Shown here piece after piece: positions 1 through 11,417 of a stretch of DNA of 64,000 nucleotides. The notes beneath the pieces are model-generated. The model saw only the letters and a program-made list of their open reading frames with translations. It was not told the DNA's origin and did no database searches. The stretch lies in the NCBI GenBank assembly GCA_029834535.1, contig JAQMWT010000044.1, forward strand, positions 186,001 through 250,000. Reading direction: 5' to 3'. Numbering within the stretch: position 1 is the stretch's first letter; the number at the start of each line of letters is the position of its first letter. This DNA comes from Chrysophaeum taylorii (lineage: Eukaryota > Sar > Pelagophyceae > Pelagomonadales > Pelagomonadaceae). The position numbers and the translations under genes were made by a program.

Positions 1-1
1 G

Positions 2-1944
2 CTCAAAAATTATCGGCGACGAGGTCGCCGCGGCGATATCCGCTGGGCTAGAGAAAAACACGACGCTCCGGATTCTCTATCTTAAGTGCGTATTTCCAAA
101 CAATGGTCCCACGAATGCTTTTGTCTCCGCACAACGAGAGCTCCCGGCGCATCGCGTCTCCAGCGAATCGCGCCAACGATCCCTCGTACGCCCATTTTTT
201 TTTCATGTTCTTTTCGTGTGATTGCTGTGTTACCATCTCACCCCGAGTGCTTCTCGCAGCTCCAACAGCATCGCCGTCGAGGGCGCGAGGGCTCTTTCAC
301 AAATGCTCTCCAAAAACACGACGCTCCAGACGCTCTGGCTTAAGTGCGTATTTCCGAACTTAGTCCCTACGAATGTTTATTGTCTCTCCACAACGAGAGC
401 TCCCGGCGCATCGCGTCTCCAACGAATCGCGCCAACGATCCCTCGTACGCCCATTTTTTTTTCATGTTCTTTTTGTGTGATTGGTGTGACCATCTAGTGC
501 TTCTCGCAGCTCCAACAGCATCGGCGTCGAGGGCGCGAGGGCTCTTTCACAAATGCTCTCCAAAAACACGACGCTCCAGAAGCTCTATCTTAAGTGCGTA
601 TTTCCGAACTTAGTCCCTACGAATGTTTATTGTCTCTCCACAACGAGAGCTCCCGGCGCATCGCGTCTCCAGCGAATCGCGCCAACGATCCCTCGTACGC
701 CCATTTTTTTTTCATGTTCTTTTTGTGTGATTGCTGTGTTACCATCTCACCCCGAGTGCTTCTCGCAGCTCCAACCGTATCGGCGACGAGGGCGCGAGGG
801 CTTTTTCGGATATGCTCTCCAAAAACACGACGCTCCAGACGCTCGGGCTTTCGTGCGTATTTCCGAACTTAGTCCCTACGAATGTTTATTGTCTCTCCAC
901 AACGAGAGCTCCTGGCGCATCGCGTCTCCAACGAATCGCGCCAACGATCCCTTGTACGCCCCGTTTTTTTTTCATGTTCTTTTTGTGTGATTGCTGTGTT
1001 ACCATCTCACCCCGAGTGCTTCTCGCAGCTCCAACCACATCGGCGTCGAGGGCGCGAGGGCTCTTTCACAAATGCTCTCCAAAAACACGACGCTCCAGAT
1101 TCTCGATCTTTCGTGCGTATTTCCGAACTTAGTCCCTACGAATGTTTATTGTCTCTCCACAACGAGAGCTCCCGGCGCATCGCGTCTCCAACGAATCGCG
1201 CCAACAATCCCTCGTACGCCCATTTTTTTTTCATGTTCTTTTTGTGTGATTGCTGTGTTACCATCTCACCCCGAGTGCTTCTCGCAGCTCCAACCGCATC
1301 GGCGACGAGGGCGCTAGGGCTTTTGCGGAAATGCTCTCCAAAAACACGACGCTCCAGAAGCTCTGGCTTAAGTGCGTATTTCCGAACTTAGTCCCTACGA
1401 ATGTTTATTGTCTCTCCACAACGAGAGCTCCCGGCGCATCGCGTCTCCAACGAATCGCGCCAACGATCTCTCGTACGCCCATTTTTTTTTCATGTTCTTT
1501 TTGTGTGATTGCTGTGTTACCATCTCACCCCAAGTGCTTCTCGCAGCGACAACAGCATCGCCTTCGAGGGCGCGAGGGCTCTTTCACAAATGCTCTCCAA
1601 AAACACGACGCTCCAGTCGCTCGGGCTTTCGTGCGTATTTCCGAACTTACTTTCCCTACGAATGTTTATTGTCTCTCCACAACGAGAGCTCCCGGCGCAT
1701 CGCGTCTCCAACGAATCGCACCAACGATCTCTCGTACGCCCATTATTTTTTCATGTTCTTTTTGTGTGATTGCTGTGTTACCATCTCACCCCGAGTGCTT
1801 CTCGCAGCTACAACCGTATCGGCGACGAGGGCGCGAGGGCTTTTTCGGATATGCTCTCCAAAAACACGACGCTCCAGAAGCTCTATCTTTCGTGCGTATT
1901 TTAAACTCCAACATTCTCCAGCGAACCGAGATGTGTGCACATAG
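2..1944 (+). repeat. ~259-bp exon+intron tandem array, array 1
   Basis: Each unit is an 84-nt LRR exon plus an intron of about 175 nt carrying an eight-T tract and a CTTCTCGCAG acceptor. Spacing between successive exon starts is 258-260 nt, except one of 250 nt where the third unit has lost a few intron bases. The last unit is followed by a different, 53-nt intron. The first exon is an older variant (LEKNTTL instead of LSKNTTL), shared with the first array exon of the second gene. Confidence 0.9.
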
Positions 1945-2020
1945 GGGAAACAACATCACCGACGCCGCCAAAACCTTGCTTCGAGCTGCCGCTGGGCCGT
2001 CGCTACTATTGATCCTCTGA
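2..2020 (+). CDS. LRR (RNase-inhibitor type) receptor-like gene, 3' part; one LRR per exon
   Basis: This is the 3' part of a paralogue of the complete gene at 6912-11137; its N-terminal exons lie left of the window. Eight 84-nt exons each encode one 28-residue LRR: 2-85, 260-343, 510-593, 769-852, 1029-1112, 1288-1371, 1547-1630 and 1808-1891. The shared core reads NxIGDEGARAL...LSKNTTL, ending LxxLxL. Every exon ends before GTGCGT, the next begins after TTCTCGCAG, and every intron is phase 2. A final intron (1892-1944) leads to a capping LRR exon (1945-2020) ending in TGA. Exons differ at the residues between the final leucines (W, Y, G, D) and near the start (S, R, H; GD, GV, AV, AF). The introns are almost identical. 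RI-type LRR domains mediate protein-protein recognition; the ligand is unknown. The LRR call is firm and the role is inferred. Confidence 0.85.
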
Positions 2021-2134
2021 GGAACACGGACGTTTCGACGACTCGCGAAAACACCAATCGCCGCAGGTTGTTGTGAGGGTGTGGAGGTCCAGCAACCTAC
2101 CCCGTCGCGCGCTATCAAATGGGCGTGTGTCTTT

Positions 2135-2383
2135 AGAAGTTTCTTTCGCCTGCGTTTTCTCCTCCTCTCCTCCGAGGTGTTGGCTGAGGCCCCCCACCCG
2201 CGGAGAGTGCTCCCCTTAGAAGTTTCTTTCGCCTGCGTTTTCGCCTCCTCTCCTCCGAGGTGTTGGCTGAGGCCCCCCACCCGCGGAGAGTGCTCCCCTT
2301 AGAAGTTTCTTTCGCCTGCGTTTTCTCCTCCTCTCCTCCGAGGTGTTGGCTGAGGCCCCCCACCCACGGAGAGTGCTCCCCTT
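2135..2383 (+). repeat. 83-bp direct repeat, three copies, in the leader of the TYW1 remnant
   Basis: Units start at 2135, 2218 and 2301, each beginning AGAAGTTTCTTTCGCCTGCG and ending GAGTGCTCCCCTT. They lie between the LRR stop codon and the TYW1 start. The intact locus has the same unit only twice. Confidence 0.9.
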
Positions 2384-2403
2384 ATCTCTTAACCCTCCCC
2401 CAT

Positions 2404-2951
2404 ATGATGGAGGGCGAGGTCTTGGCGATGATGATGATGGTTCTTGTGATATTGGTGATCATCGCGAGCGTCGTCGTCGTGGTTCGACGTGTTCGACGGA
2501 AGAGGGGCGAGGCCGTGGTGGTGGTGTACGGTACGACGAAGGGTCGTGCGCGCGAGGTTGCGAATGAGTTGGCCGCGGGGCTGTCGCGCCCATCGATCAT
2601 CGTCGACGCCGCTCGCGACGAAATCCGTTGGGAGATTCCCCGCGACATCGTGGTGATTGTCGCGACTTATGATGGTCTCGCGCCCGAAGGGACGCGGCAG
2701 GCGTTTGCTGATCTCGAGGAGGCGTCGGCGGACTTTCGCGTGGATGCCGCGTTGACGGGAAAGAAGTATTCTATCCTTGGAGTCACTGGGTAGCTCGGCG
2801 TACGCCGAATACAATAACGCCGCCAAGACAATCGACGGGCATTTGCGGCGGTTCGGCGGCGCGCGCGTCGCGTGCGAGTTCCTGGACGACTGCAAGAACG
2901 ATCGCGCCAAGGAGGCGCGATGGATGAAGCGAACGATAAAAGCGATGGAAT
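2404..2951 (+). pseudogene. TYW1: TYW1 5' fragment (flavodoxin part only), broken
   Basis: This copy matches the first 545 or so bases of the intact TYW1 at 11438. It includes the ATGATG start, the hydrophobic N-terminal anchor and most of the flavodoxin domain. A small length difference near 2780, where the intact gene reads ILGLGSSAYAEY, shifts the frame and gives a stop at 2793. Homology ends abruptly at about 2951, after the codons for AMES, and unrelated sequence leading into Helitron debris follows. The radical-SAM domain is absent, so the copy cannot make wybutosine intermediates. It arose with its LRR neighbour by block duplication. Confidence 0.88.
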
Positions 2952-3019
2952 CACTGCAAAATACTGTAACACCATCCATCACTACCGGCTGTCGGACATC
3001 GGACATCCGGGTTCGACCG

Positions 3020-3935
3020 TGAAGGACAGGTAGGCGCGAGGTAAGGATCAGGTAGGCGCGAGAGCCGGCCTCCAAGCCGTCAACGGCGACCTCGCAGACA
3101 TTTCGCACGACCCGCGGCGGCTCTTTCAGCGCGCCTTCTCACGCCCCGTCGAAACGATGTTGTCGGCTGACAACGCGCGCATGACCGCGGCCTTTTTCCC
3201 GAAGACGAGGCGTCGGAGTTCTTTTCGGCCGACTAGGCTGGGTCCTCGCTCTTTACAGTCGAGTTTTCAACCCCTGACAACCAACGGCATGCTGACTTTG
3301 ATCGCGAGCTTAAAGTCTTCGCAACCTCGACCCGTCGCACGGCCACTGCAACGGTACCAGATACATCATCGATAGTGTCGTGTCACCGAGGCTCCTCCAA
3401 CCTGTATCCCTCAAGCCCCACCGACGCCAAACGATCACCAAGAGCCAGGGCCAGACGCCCCGCGAGGTCGGCGTCCTCTTGGCGAAGCCCGTCTTCTGCC
3501 ACGTCCAGCTCTACGTGGCTCTCTGTCGATCGGCAACCCCGAGGATATCCTCTTCTAAGTCGACGACTCCACCCTACCCCACACGTGCTGCGCAATACCG
3601 ATAAGCCCCCTCACGGCGTCTACACGCGCACTGTAGGTTAACTTACTGGGACCAGGTGAACTTACTGGGGTTAGAGATTGGGACTAGGTGAGCTGAGTGC
3701 CCAGGTGAACTAACTGGGACCAGGTGAACTAACTGGGACCAGGTGAACTTTCTGGGGTGTTTAGAGTAAACTCAAGGGTTGGCGGCGCGTGCGGATCACA
3801 GCAGCTTGGATTGGCGGGGGTGAGAGCGACGAGCTCAAAGGAGAGTGGGGTGAGTGGGTGTGAGCACGAGTGGGTTTACGCCGAACTTACTGGGGTTAGA
3901 GATTGGGACTAGGTGAACTTACTGGCCTGCACTTG
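3020..3935 (+). mobile_element. Helitron fragment with decayed Pif1-type helicase C-terminus (copy 1)
   Basis: In broken frames the stretch encodes Helitron helicase motifs: ...RAILTPRRNDVV-like, NLDPSHGHCNGTRYII (about 3330-3375), and INKSQGQT...KPVFCHVQLYVAL (about 3430-3520). These correspond to the final motifs of the RepHel helicase of rolling-circle transposons. Downstream are short direct repeats of the type GGTGAACTTACTGGGACCA. The 3' end reads GGCCTGCACTTG followed by T, shared with copies at 39675 and 59175. The Rep domain and the 5' terminus are missing. Related copies are at 39675-40826, 59175-60306 and 60307-61291. Confidence 0.75.
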
Positions 3936-6911
3936 TCATTGCTTAAGGACCAGTCCGATGACGTCTGCTGCGCCTCGGCCTGGAATGACAACGGACGCCG
4001 GGCTGGCGACCAGAGACAATCGCCAAAACCGACGATGTTTCCTGCCTGGATGCTTGGTCGGGCCACCTGAGAGACGCAGCAGCAAGAATTCACATGAGTA
4101 ATACAAACACACCACTTCACAGTGGGCCACTCAGGCCAGGCACTGGGTGATCTACACAAAGATAACCTGCATCTTCATTCACCATCTTTTACGGCACGTC
4201 GAAAACAACAACACCAACTGGTATTACCGTGCCACCTGCTTAGTAGTAGTCAAGGAAAGCCACGCGAACCACGTTCAAAGCTCAGTTCACGAGCATCGTT
4301 GTGTTGTACAGCGATTTCAACGCCTCGCACCTCTACGTCTCCCATCGGCCGTCCTGACTGCGGGCGCGGGCGCGGGAGGGGGCGACCGGAGGGGCTGAAG
4401 GGGGCTGTGGCCAGAGCGGCGGCCTGAGATCTGTGGATGAGCCGGCGCAGGAGAAGGTCGAGGTATCGACGAGGCAAGCGCCGGTCGACGAGGGTGGCGT
4501 CGCTCTGGTTGATGAGGCTGAAGATCTGGGAGTCGGACGCGATGGCCTGGTCGGGGGCAGGATGGAGAGAGAGGGGTGGGACGCGAATGGAGGAGGGCGC
4601 CAGCCGAGACGCGGTCGGGCGAGCTGGCGGCAGTGGTGACCGAGGCGGCTCTGCGGCCATCAGTCCGACAGGGGCCCCTATTCCTCGACTTCACGCTGAC
4701 GCCGCGTTCGTCCGCGTCTCCGCCGCCAGCTACACCGCCTTGGCCGCCGCCTGCTTGTGCTGCTGCTGCACCTGCTACCCCAGGCTCCTGGCGCTCGCCT
4801 GCGCCTCAACGGCGGAGGCCAGCTAGCTCTGCGCGCTCGCGCTTATTAGGCTGCAATGCATCTCCTCCCCCAGGTTCAGGTTGGTCCGCACCGCCTACAT
4901 TGCGTCCGCCAGCCCCACGAAATCCAGGTCGCTGATATCTTCTGCAACATCCCAGCCACAGCTCTTTCATCGCCTTGACCACTTACTTAGACTGCGTCGG
5001 CCCGGACCAACGCGTTACCTGATCCATCGATGCCGCAGGTACGTCGCGAAGCACGGCCCCGATCAAGGTGGTGCCCCTCCTGCGCCACGACTCTGCTCGT
5101 CCGACGAGGAGGGACATGGTTCTCGCACCATGTCCCACCCACGAAGCCTCCAGTGCTCTCCTCGACGCCACACAATGTCATGTCGTCGTGTCGGACCCCC
5201 CGTATTCGAAAAAAGGATGCGCGAGTGGTCTTTGTCCGACGATGATCTTGTTGATAATGGTGATCATCGCGAGCGTCGCGGTAATTCGACCCCCGGACAT
5301 CGGGTTTCGTACCGACGGGAATCGATCGTGAAGGCTTCGTCAGGGGTGAGTTCGTGTGCGGATGCACGTTCATGCATCTGCCAGCTGTTGGTGGCAATGC
5401 ATGCTTGTGGTGTCAGGGAAACTTTCATTTGACCTGCGGGCGTCGCTCCAAGCCCGCCTTCTGGCTCTCTCGACCGCGAAGGGCAAGCTCTCTGCCTTTT
5501 GCGAGCCAGCTCGCCTTCTGCATCTCTCGTCCGGAACCTAGTTGTCGAGCAACCAGCGCCTGAAGCTTAAATCAACGACGAGCAAGCGGCACACAGTACA
5601 CTTGATGCCGTCGACGTCGATCCTGTGCTGAACGTCGAGCCCGCCGACGCGAGTGCAGTTCCTTCACCCACGCGCGCTCCTCACGGGCGGCTGTCCCAGC
5701 TAGCGCGCCGTGCCGTCGTTCATGACCTCCAGCTTATCCGCGCGCTCCCTACCGACGCGGCGCTCAAGCCAAACCGGACTCGGGTAGAGGCGCGACCGCC
5801 GCCCCAACGTCCCGACCAGGCAAACGCCACCACCACCTAGAAAGATCCTCATTGTCGCCGTTGCGGTCGCTCGAAACAGAGGCTGTTGCGGACGCTTGAA
5901 ACAGAGGAATCCGATCGCCGCTGGCAAGCACGGGTCATAAGCACGTCGGCCGCCTACTGACGAGTGGGCTCATCTCAATATGAGCCAGGCATATCCCGAA
6001 ACCTGGTCATGGGCTCCTTGATGTTGCTTAATTTCATCCTTGCGTCCTTCGCATCGACTACGGGGAGAGAGGGCTCTGTCCAGATATCGAGACCCGGCCC
6101 AACCTGTCGCCTTTTTAAAGACGGGGACCTCCCTCAATTATTTTCTTCTCAGAACATTTCTAGAGTCCGCATTATATAATCAAGGCTTCAACTTCGCACC
6201 TCCAGCCACATCCAAACCCGACGTCATCATCGTCGATACTTCCGGCTCTCAGCTCAGAACCGCCGTCAACACACGATGGATGAAGAAGTTCGACAAGGCG
6301 CCGAGGTGCGTGGATGCAAAGGACTCAAAGTCGAGCGATGCCAACGACATACGAGCGAGATCGGCTCCTTGAAGTGGTGCGGTCGGCGAGTCACCGGTAC
6401 CGATGTCACCTGCAGCCGGGCGCCGTGTGGCGGTCGACAAACGAGACGCGCGCAGCGTCAATTATTTTTCGGACCGACAATCTCTCGATCACCGCTTGGC
6501 AGGAACAGACGCCATGGGCGCGCTGGTCTCGCGCAGGGATCGAGCTGTGGTCGGGGATCTATCTTACGAGCTCGACTTGGTGGGTTCAGCAAGACACCGA
6601 ACATCCAAACCCTGACGCCCATTTTCAGGGTCAGGTGGCTGTTACATGGTCGCGCTTATGGCTACGAAGTCAGATCCATCGCGTGCCACGTGGTAGACGC
6701 TGGCACTGTACCTCAAGGTAACTTAAAATCAAATTCGTGCTTTCCCTTGAAGTTCTCAAGCAGAATATTGTGACGTAGCAAACAAAAAAGCTAAAGATTT
6801 TATGATTTTGTACAGACGACTTCGCGACTTTTTCAACGGTCACCAATTTGGTACTGCCTGCGCGCAGTTTCTCAAGGTGTGCGTCGCGCCCAAAGACACC
6901 TTTGCTTTGAG
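3936..6911. other. Gene-poor interval, no recognisable gene
   Basis: Only short ORFs of skewed, GC-rich composition are present, on both strands, and none matches a family I recognise. A short plus-strand run near 6040-6290 (KPDVIIVDTSGSQ) loosely recalls a GTPase DxxG region and is not enough for a call. TATATAAT occurs near 6172. The last few hundred bases are the presumed upstream region of the LRR gene starting at 6912. Confidence 0.5.
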
Positions 6912-9900
6912 ATGGCCGCCTTCGACCCCGCCGACGCTGGGGCGTGCTTCGCCGAGCTCAAGCGCCACCTCGACTTGCCCGAAGCGCAAAACACGATTCC
7001 GATTCCTCTCGACGAGCTGTTCGAAGAGGCCTTCGACCTGTGCTTCAAGGTGCACCCTAGTTCGCTCAGTCCCGAAGCGCGCGCCGCCTTCTTCAACAAC
7101 CTCAATCGGAACCAGAACGGGCGCGTATCTTTCGTCGAGTGGCGGCTGTTCCACCGGCAGTGGCGGGCGTCCCGCGAGTCGATGGCCGACTACCTCGCGT
7201 CGCTGCCGACGTCCGGAGCGCTGACTAGCTCGACGCCCACGCACGACCAAAAAATCGCGACCACGATCGAAACCGACGCGCCCAAAGAGGAAGACTACGG
7301 TACGGGCACGGTCGAGGGCCGCGTGGAGGGGATTCAGGCGTTAAGCGGGCTCGGAGCTGCGGTTATTGCAATGGAAGCTCAAGAAGCCCCCGCAATCACG
7401 GTCGATGGTCGCGGCTCCGGGGGTGCTGAAGTCGGTCTGCTAGACGGCATTCGTTTTGAACTCAAGCTGGCGTTTCCCATCGAATTTGCTTGGCGGATCC
7501 TTAAGAATGCGGTAATTAAATACGGCGGCGGCGACGAGACCCGCGACATGATCATCGCCTCTCTGAAAGAAGATACAGAGAAGATCATCGCCTCTCTGAA
7601 AGAAGACACGCGGACGATCATCGCCTCTCTGAAAGAAGACACGCAGACGACCATAGAAGATCTCAAAGTGCTCCGCACGGCCAAGCTATCTGCCGTTTCA
7701 GACATGCTCGAGTCGCTGCTGGAAAAGTACGAGCTCTTGGCGTTGTCGATTTCGTCGTCGGATGAGCTGAGGAAGAGCGATGACTTCAGAAGGCTCCGCG
7801 ACGATGCCGTCAGTGTTCGGAATCTCGCGACCGAGGCGTTCCGCACCGTCCCGAACAAGGAGCAGAAGGTTCATGCAGTGAAGATCGCCATGATCGCGAC
7901 GGCAATCGGTTACGGCCTCGGGGCGAGCGCCGTAGAGGCCCATGTCGAACTGAAACACGAAGTCGAGAAGTTGCTCGGCGACGAGAGTATCAAGCGGGCC
8001 ATCAACACGCAGCTCAAAGGCGGCGCCGGGGCTTTCTCGTTTGGGAGCAGGGATGATCGCGAAAAGCTTATCTGCGACATCCTGGTGCTCGTTCTTCGCG
8101 AACACTCGTTCGCTGTCACGCACGGTTTCCGCGACAGGGAGTCTGTGGAGCCGATTCTGCACTCGAAGTCTATTATCGAGTTTCTGTTAAATCGGAACGG
8201 TACCGGCTACCTTCGAACGCTGGGCAAGGAGCGACTCGAGCTCTTCACAGCCGATTTCCCCACGCTTGGAACTCCGCACTTCTCAGTCCTTAAGTCGTAC
8301 GTCTTCCCCGCAGTGTTTGTCTTTGTGCTTCAATGAACGTCGCGTTGTGGTGAAAACTCGTGGGCGCAGTTTCGAGAGCTCGGGCGTCGAGGACGCGGCG
8401 CGAAAGGCGGAAATCATCGTTGGAATCCGAAACGACACCAATCTCGATCTAAGGTGAATCGCTGTGCCCGAGCATTTTTTTGAGATTGTCGGAAATTCGT
8501 TTGTTGTGCTCCGCGGGCAAACTCGACGATACCGCACCATCCCACGTCTGCCGTCCCCATTCTACCATCGCACTTATTCGTTGCTCGCAGCTCAAAAAAT
8601 ATCGGCGACGAGGGCGCCGTGGCGATATCCGCAGGGCTAGAGAAAAACACGACGCTCCAGTCGCTCGGGCTTCCGTGCGTATTTCCAAACAATGGTCCCT
8701 ACGAATGTTTATTGTCTCTCCACAACGAGAGCTCCCGACGCATCGCGTCTCCAGCGAATCGCGCCAACGATCCCTCGTACGCCCATTTTTTTTTCATGTT
8801 CTTTTTGTGTGATTGCTGTGTTACCATCTCACCCCGAGTGCTTCTCGCAGCTCCAACCGCATCGGCGACGAGGGCGCGAGGGCTCTTTCACAAATGCTCT
8901 CCAAAAACACGACGCTCCGGATTCTCGAGCTTAAGTGCGTATTTCCGAACTTAGTCCCCACGAATGTTTATTGTCTCTCCACAACGAGAGCTCCCGGCGC
9001 ATCGCGTCTCCAGCGAATCGCGCCAACGATCCCTCGTACGCCCATTTTTTTTCATGTTCTTTTTGTGTGATTGCTGTGTTACCATCTCACCCCGAGTGCT
9101 TCTCGCAGCTCCAACCGCATCGGCGACGAGGGCGCGAGGGCTCTTTCACAAATGCTCTCCAAAAACACGACGCTCCGGATTCTCGGGCTTTCGTGCGTAT
9201 TTCCGAACTTAGTCCCTACGAATGTTTATTGTCTCTCCACAACGAGAGCTCCCGGCGCATCGCGTCTCCAACGAATCGCGCCAACGATCCCTCGTACGCC
9301 CATTTTTTTTTCATGTTCTTTTCGTGTGATTGCTGTGTTACCATCTCACCCCGAGTGCTTCTCGCAGCAACAACCACATCGGCGACGAGGGCGCGAGGGC
9401 TCTTTCACAAATGCTCTCCAAAAACACGACGCTCCAGACGCTCTGGCTTAAGTGCGTATTTCCGAACTTAGTCCCTACGAATGTTTATTGTCTCTCCACA
9501 ACGAGAGCTCCCGGCGCATCGCGTCTCCAACGAATCGCGCCAACGATCCCTCGTACGCCCATTTTTTTTTCATGTTCTTTTTGTGTGATTGCTGTGTTAC
9601 CATCTCACCCCGAGTGCTTCTCGCAGCTCCAACCGCATCGGCGACGAGGGCGCGAGGGCTCTTTCACAAATGCTCTCCAAAAACACGACGCTCCGGATTC
9701 TCGAGCTTAAGTGCGTATTTCCGAACTTAGTCCCCACGAATGTTTATTGTCTCTCCACAACGAGAGCTCCCGGCGCATCGCGTCTCCAGCGAATCGCGCC
9801 AACGATCCCTCGTACGCCCATTTTTTTTTCATGTTCTTTTTGTGTGATTGCTGTGTTACCATCTCACCCCGAGTGCTTCTCGCAGCTCCAACCGCATCGG

Positions 9901-11137
9901 CGACGAGGGCGCGAGGGCTCTTTCACAAATGCTCTCCAAAAACACGACGCTCCGGATTCTCGGGCTTTCGTGCGTATTTCCGAACTTAGTCCCTACGAAT
10001 GTTTATTGTCTCTCCACAACGAGAGCTCCCGGCGCATCGCGTCTCCAACGAATCGCGCCAACGATCCCTCGTACGCCCATTTTTTTTTCATGTTCTTTTC
10101 GTGTGATTGCTGTGTTACCATCTCACCCCGAGTGCTTCTCGCAGCAACAACCACATCGGCGACGAGGGCGCGAGGGCTCTTTCACAAATGCTCTCCAAAA
10201 ACACGACGCTCCAGACGCTCTGGCTTAAGTGCGTATTTCCGAACTTAGTCCCTACGAATGTTTATTGTCTCTCCACAACGAGAGCTCCCGGCGCATCGCG
10301 TCTCCAACGAATCGCGCCAACGATCCCTCGTACACAAAATTTTTTTTCATGTTCTTTTTGTGTGATTGCTGTGTTACCATCTCACCCCGAGTGCTTCTCG
10401 CAGCTCCAACCGCATCGGCGACGAGGGCGCGAGGGCACTTTCACAAATGCTCTCCAAAAACACGACGCTCCAGAAGCTCTGGCTTGAGTGCGTATTTCCG
10501 AACTTAGTCCCTACGAATGTTTATTGTCTCTCCACAACGAGAGCTCCCGGCGCATCGCGTCTCCAACGAATCGCGCCAACGATCCCTCGTACGCCCATTT
10601 TTTTTTCATGTTCTTTTTGTGTGATTGCTGTGTTACCATCTCACCCCGAGTGCTTCTCGCAGCAACAACCACATCGGCGACGAGGGCGCGAGGGCTCTTT
10701 CACAAATGCTCTCCAAAAACACGACGCTCCAGACGCTCGTGCTTTCGTGCGTATTTCCGAACTTAGTCCCTACGAATGTTTATTGTCTCTCCACAACGAG
10801 AGCTCCCGGCGCATCGCGTCTCCAACGAATCGCGCCAACGATCCCTCGTACGCCCATTTTTTTTTCATGTTCTTCTTGAGTGGTTGCTGTGTTACCATCT
10901 CACCCCGAGTGCTTCTCGCAGCCACAACCGTATCGGCGACGAGGGCGCGAGGGCTCTTTCACAAATGCTCTCCAAAAACACGACGCTCCAGACGCTCGGG
11001 CTTTCGTGCGTATTTTAAACTCCAACATTCTCCAGCGAACCGAGATGTGTGCACATAGGAATAACAACATCACCGACGCCGCCGCCAGAACCTCGCTTCG
11101 AGCTGCCGCTGGGCCATCGCTAAAATTGTTCCTCTGA
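6912..11137 (+). CDS. EF-hand / coiled-coil / LRR protein with modular LRR exons (795 aa)
   Basis: Predicted exons are 6912-8296, 8370-8453, ten 84-nt exons at 8591, 8851, 9109, 9368, 9627, 9886, 10145, 10404, 10663 and 10922, and a last exon 11059-11137. They sum to 2388 nt, exactly 796 codons. The start is ATG in GAGATGGCC. Residues about 55-70 hold an EF-hand-like loop (NRNQNGRVSFVE). Three 11-residue repeats (IIASLKEDT) follow near residue 215, then a helical region, then about 12 RI-type LRRs. All introns are phase 2, so LRR exons can be added or removed without frame change. There is no signal peptide or membrane span, so a cytosolic receptor or scaffold is likely. The first intron donor could be 3 nt earlier. 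The architecture recalls exon-per-repeat LRR/TPR candidate immune receptors described in the brown alga Ectocarpus, but no NB-ARC or ROCO domain is visible. Function is inferred. Confidence 0.82.
7551..7649 (+). repeat. 33-nt tandem repeat x3 encoding an 11-residue coiled-coil repeat
   Basis: Units start at 7551, 7584 and 7617, each encoding IIASLKEDT plus two variable residues. The 11-residue periodicity suits a hendecad coiled coil between the EF-hand region and the LRRs. Confidence 0.85.
8591..11005 (+). repeat. 259-bp exon+intron tandem array, array 2, with a three-unit higher-order repeat
   Basis: Ten units are spaced 258-260 nt apart. Units 2-4 (8851-9626) recur as units 5-7 (9627-10403) with the same exon order (R-E, R-G, H-W at the variable positions) and a 776/777-nt offset, so a triplet was copied very recently. 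Introns are nearly identical to those of array 1. Confidence 0.92.
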
Positions 11138-11251
11138 GGAACGCGGACGTTTCGACGACTCGCGAAAACACCAATCGCCGCAGGTTGTTGTGAGGGTGTG
11201 GAGGTCCAGCAACCTACCCCGTCGCGCGCTATCAAATGGGCGTGTGTCTTT

Positions 11252-11417
11252 AGAAGTTTCTTTCGCCTGCGTTTTCTCCTCCTCTCCTCCGAGGTGTTGG
11301 CTGACGCCCCCCACCCACGGAGAGTGCTCCCCTTAGAAGTTTCTTTCGCCTGCGTTTTCTCCTCCTCTCCTCCGAGGTGTTGGCTGAGGCCCCCCACCCA
11401 CGGAGAGTGCTCCCCTT
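11252..11417 (+). repeat. 83-bp direct repeat, two copies, in the TYW1 leader
   Basis: Units start at 11252 and 11335. They are homologous to the three units at 2135-2383 and lie just upstream of the TYW1 ATG. The reading frame is open across them, but this is more likely 5' leader than coding sequence. Confidence 0.88.

Noticed and set aside
3650-3935. CRISPR-like array of GTGAACTTACTGG repeats
   Set aside because: The repeats are irregular, lack unique spacers, occur in every Helitron copy, and the genome is eukaryotic.
6200-6290. SRP-type GTPase fragment (KPDVIIVDTSG)
   Set aside because: The match is too short and has no P-loop or neighbouring motifs.
9589-10248. Long plus-strand ORFs across the repeat array (for example 219 codons here and 256 codons at 1250-2020)
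   Set aside because: They run through exon and intron alike and change repeat frame every 259 bp; the splice-site pattern explains the array better.
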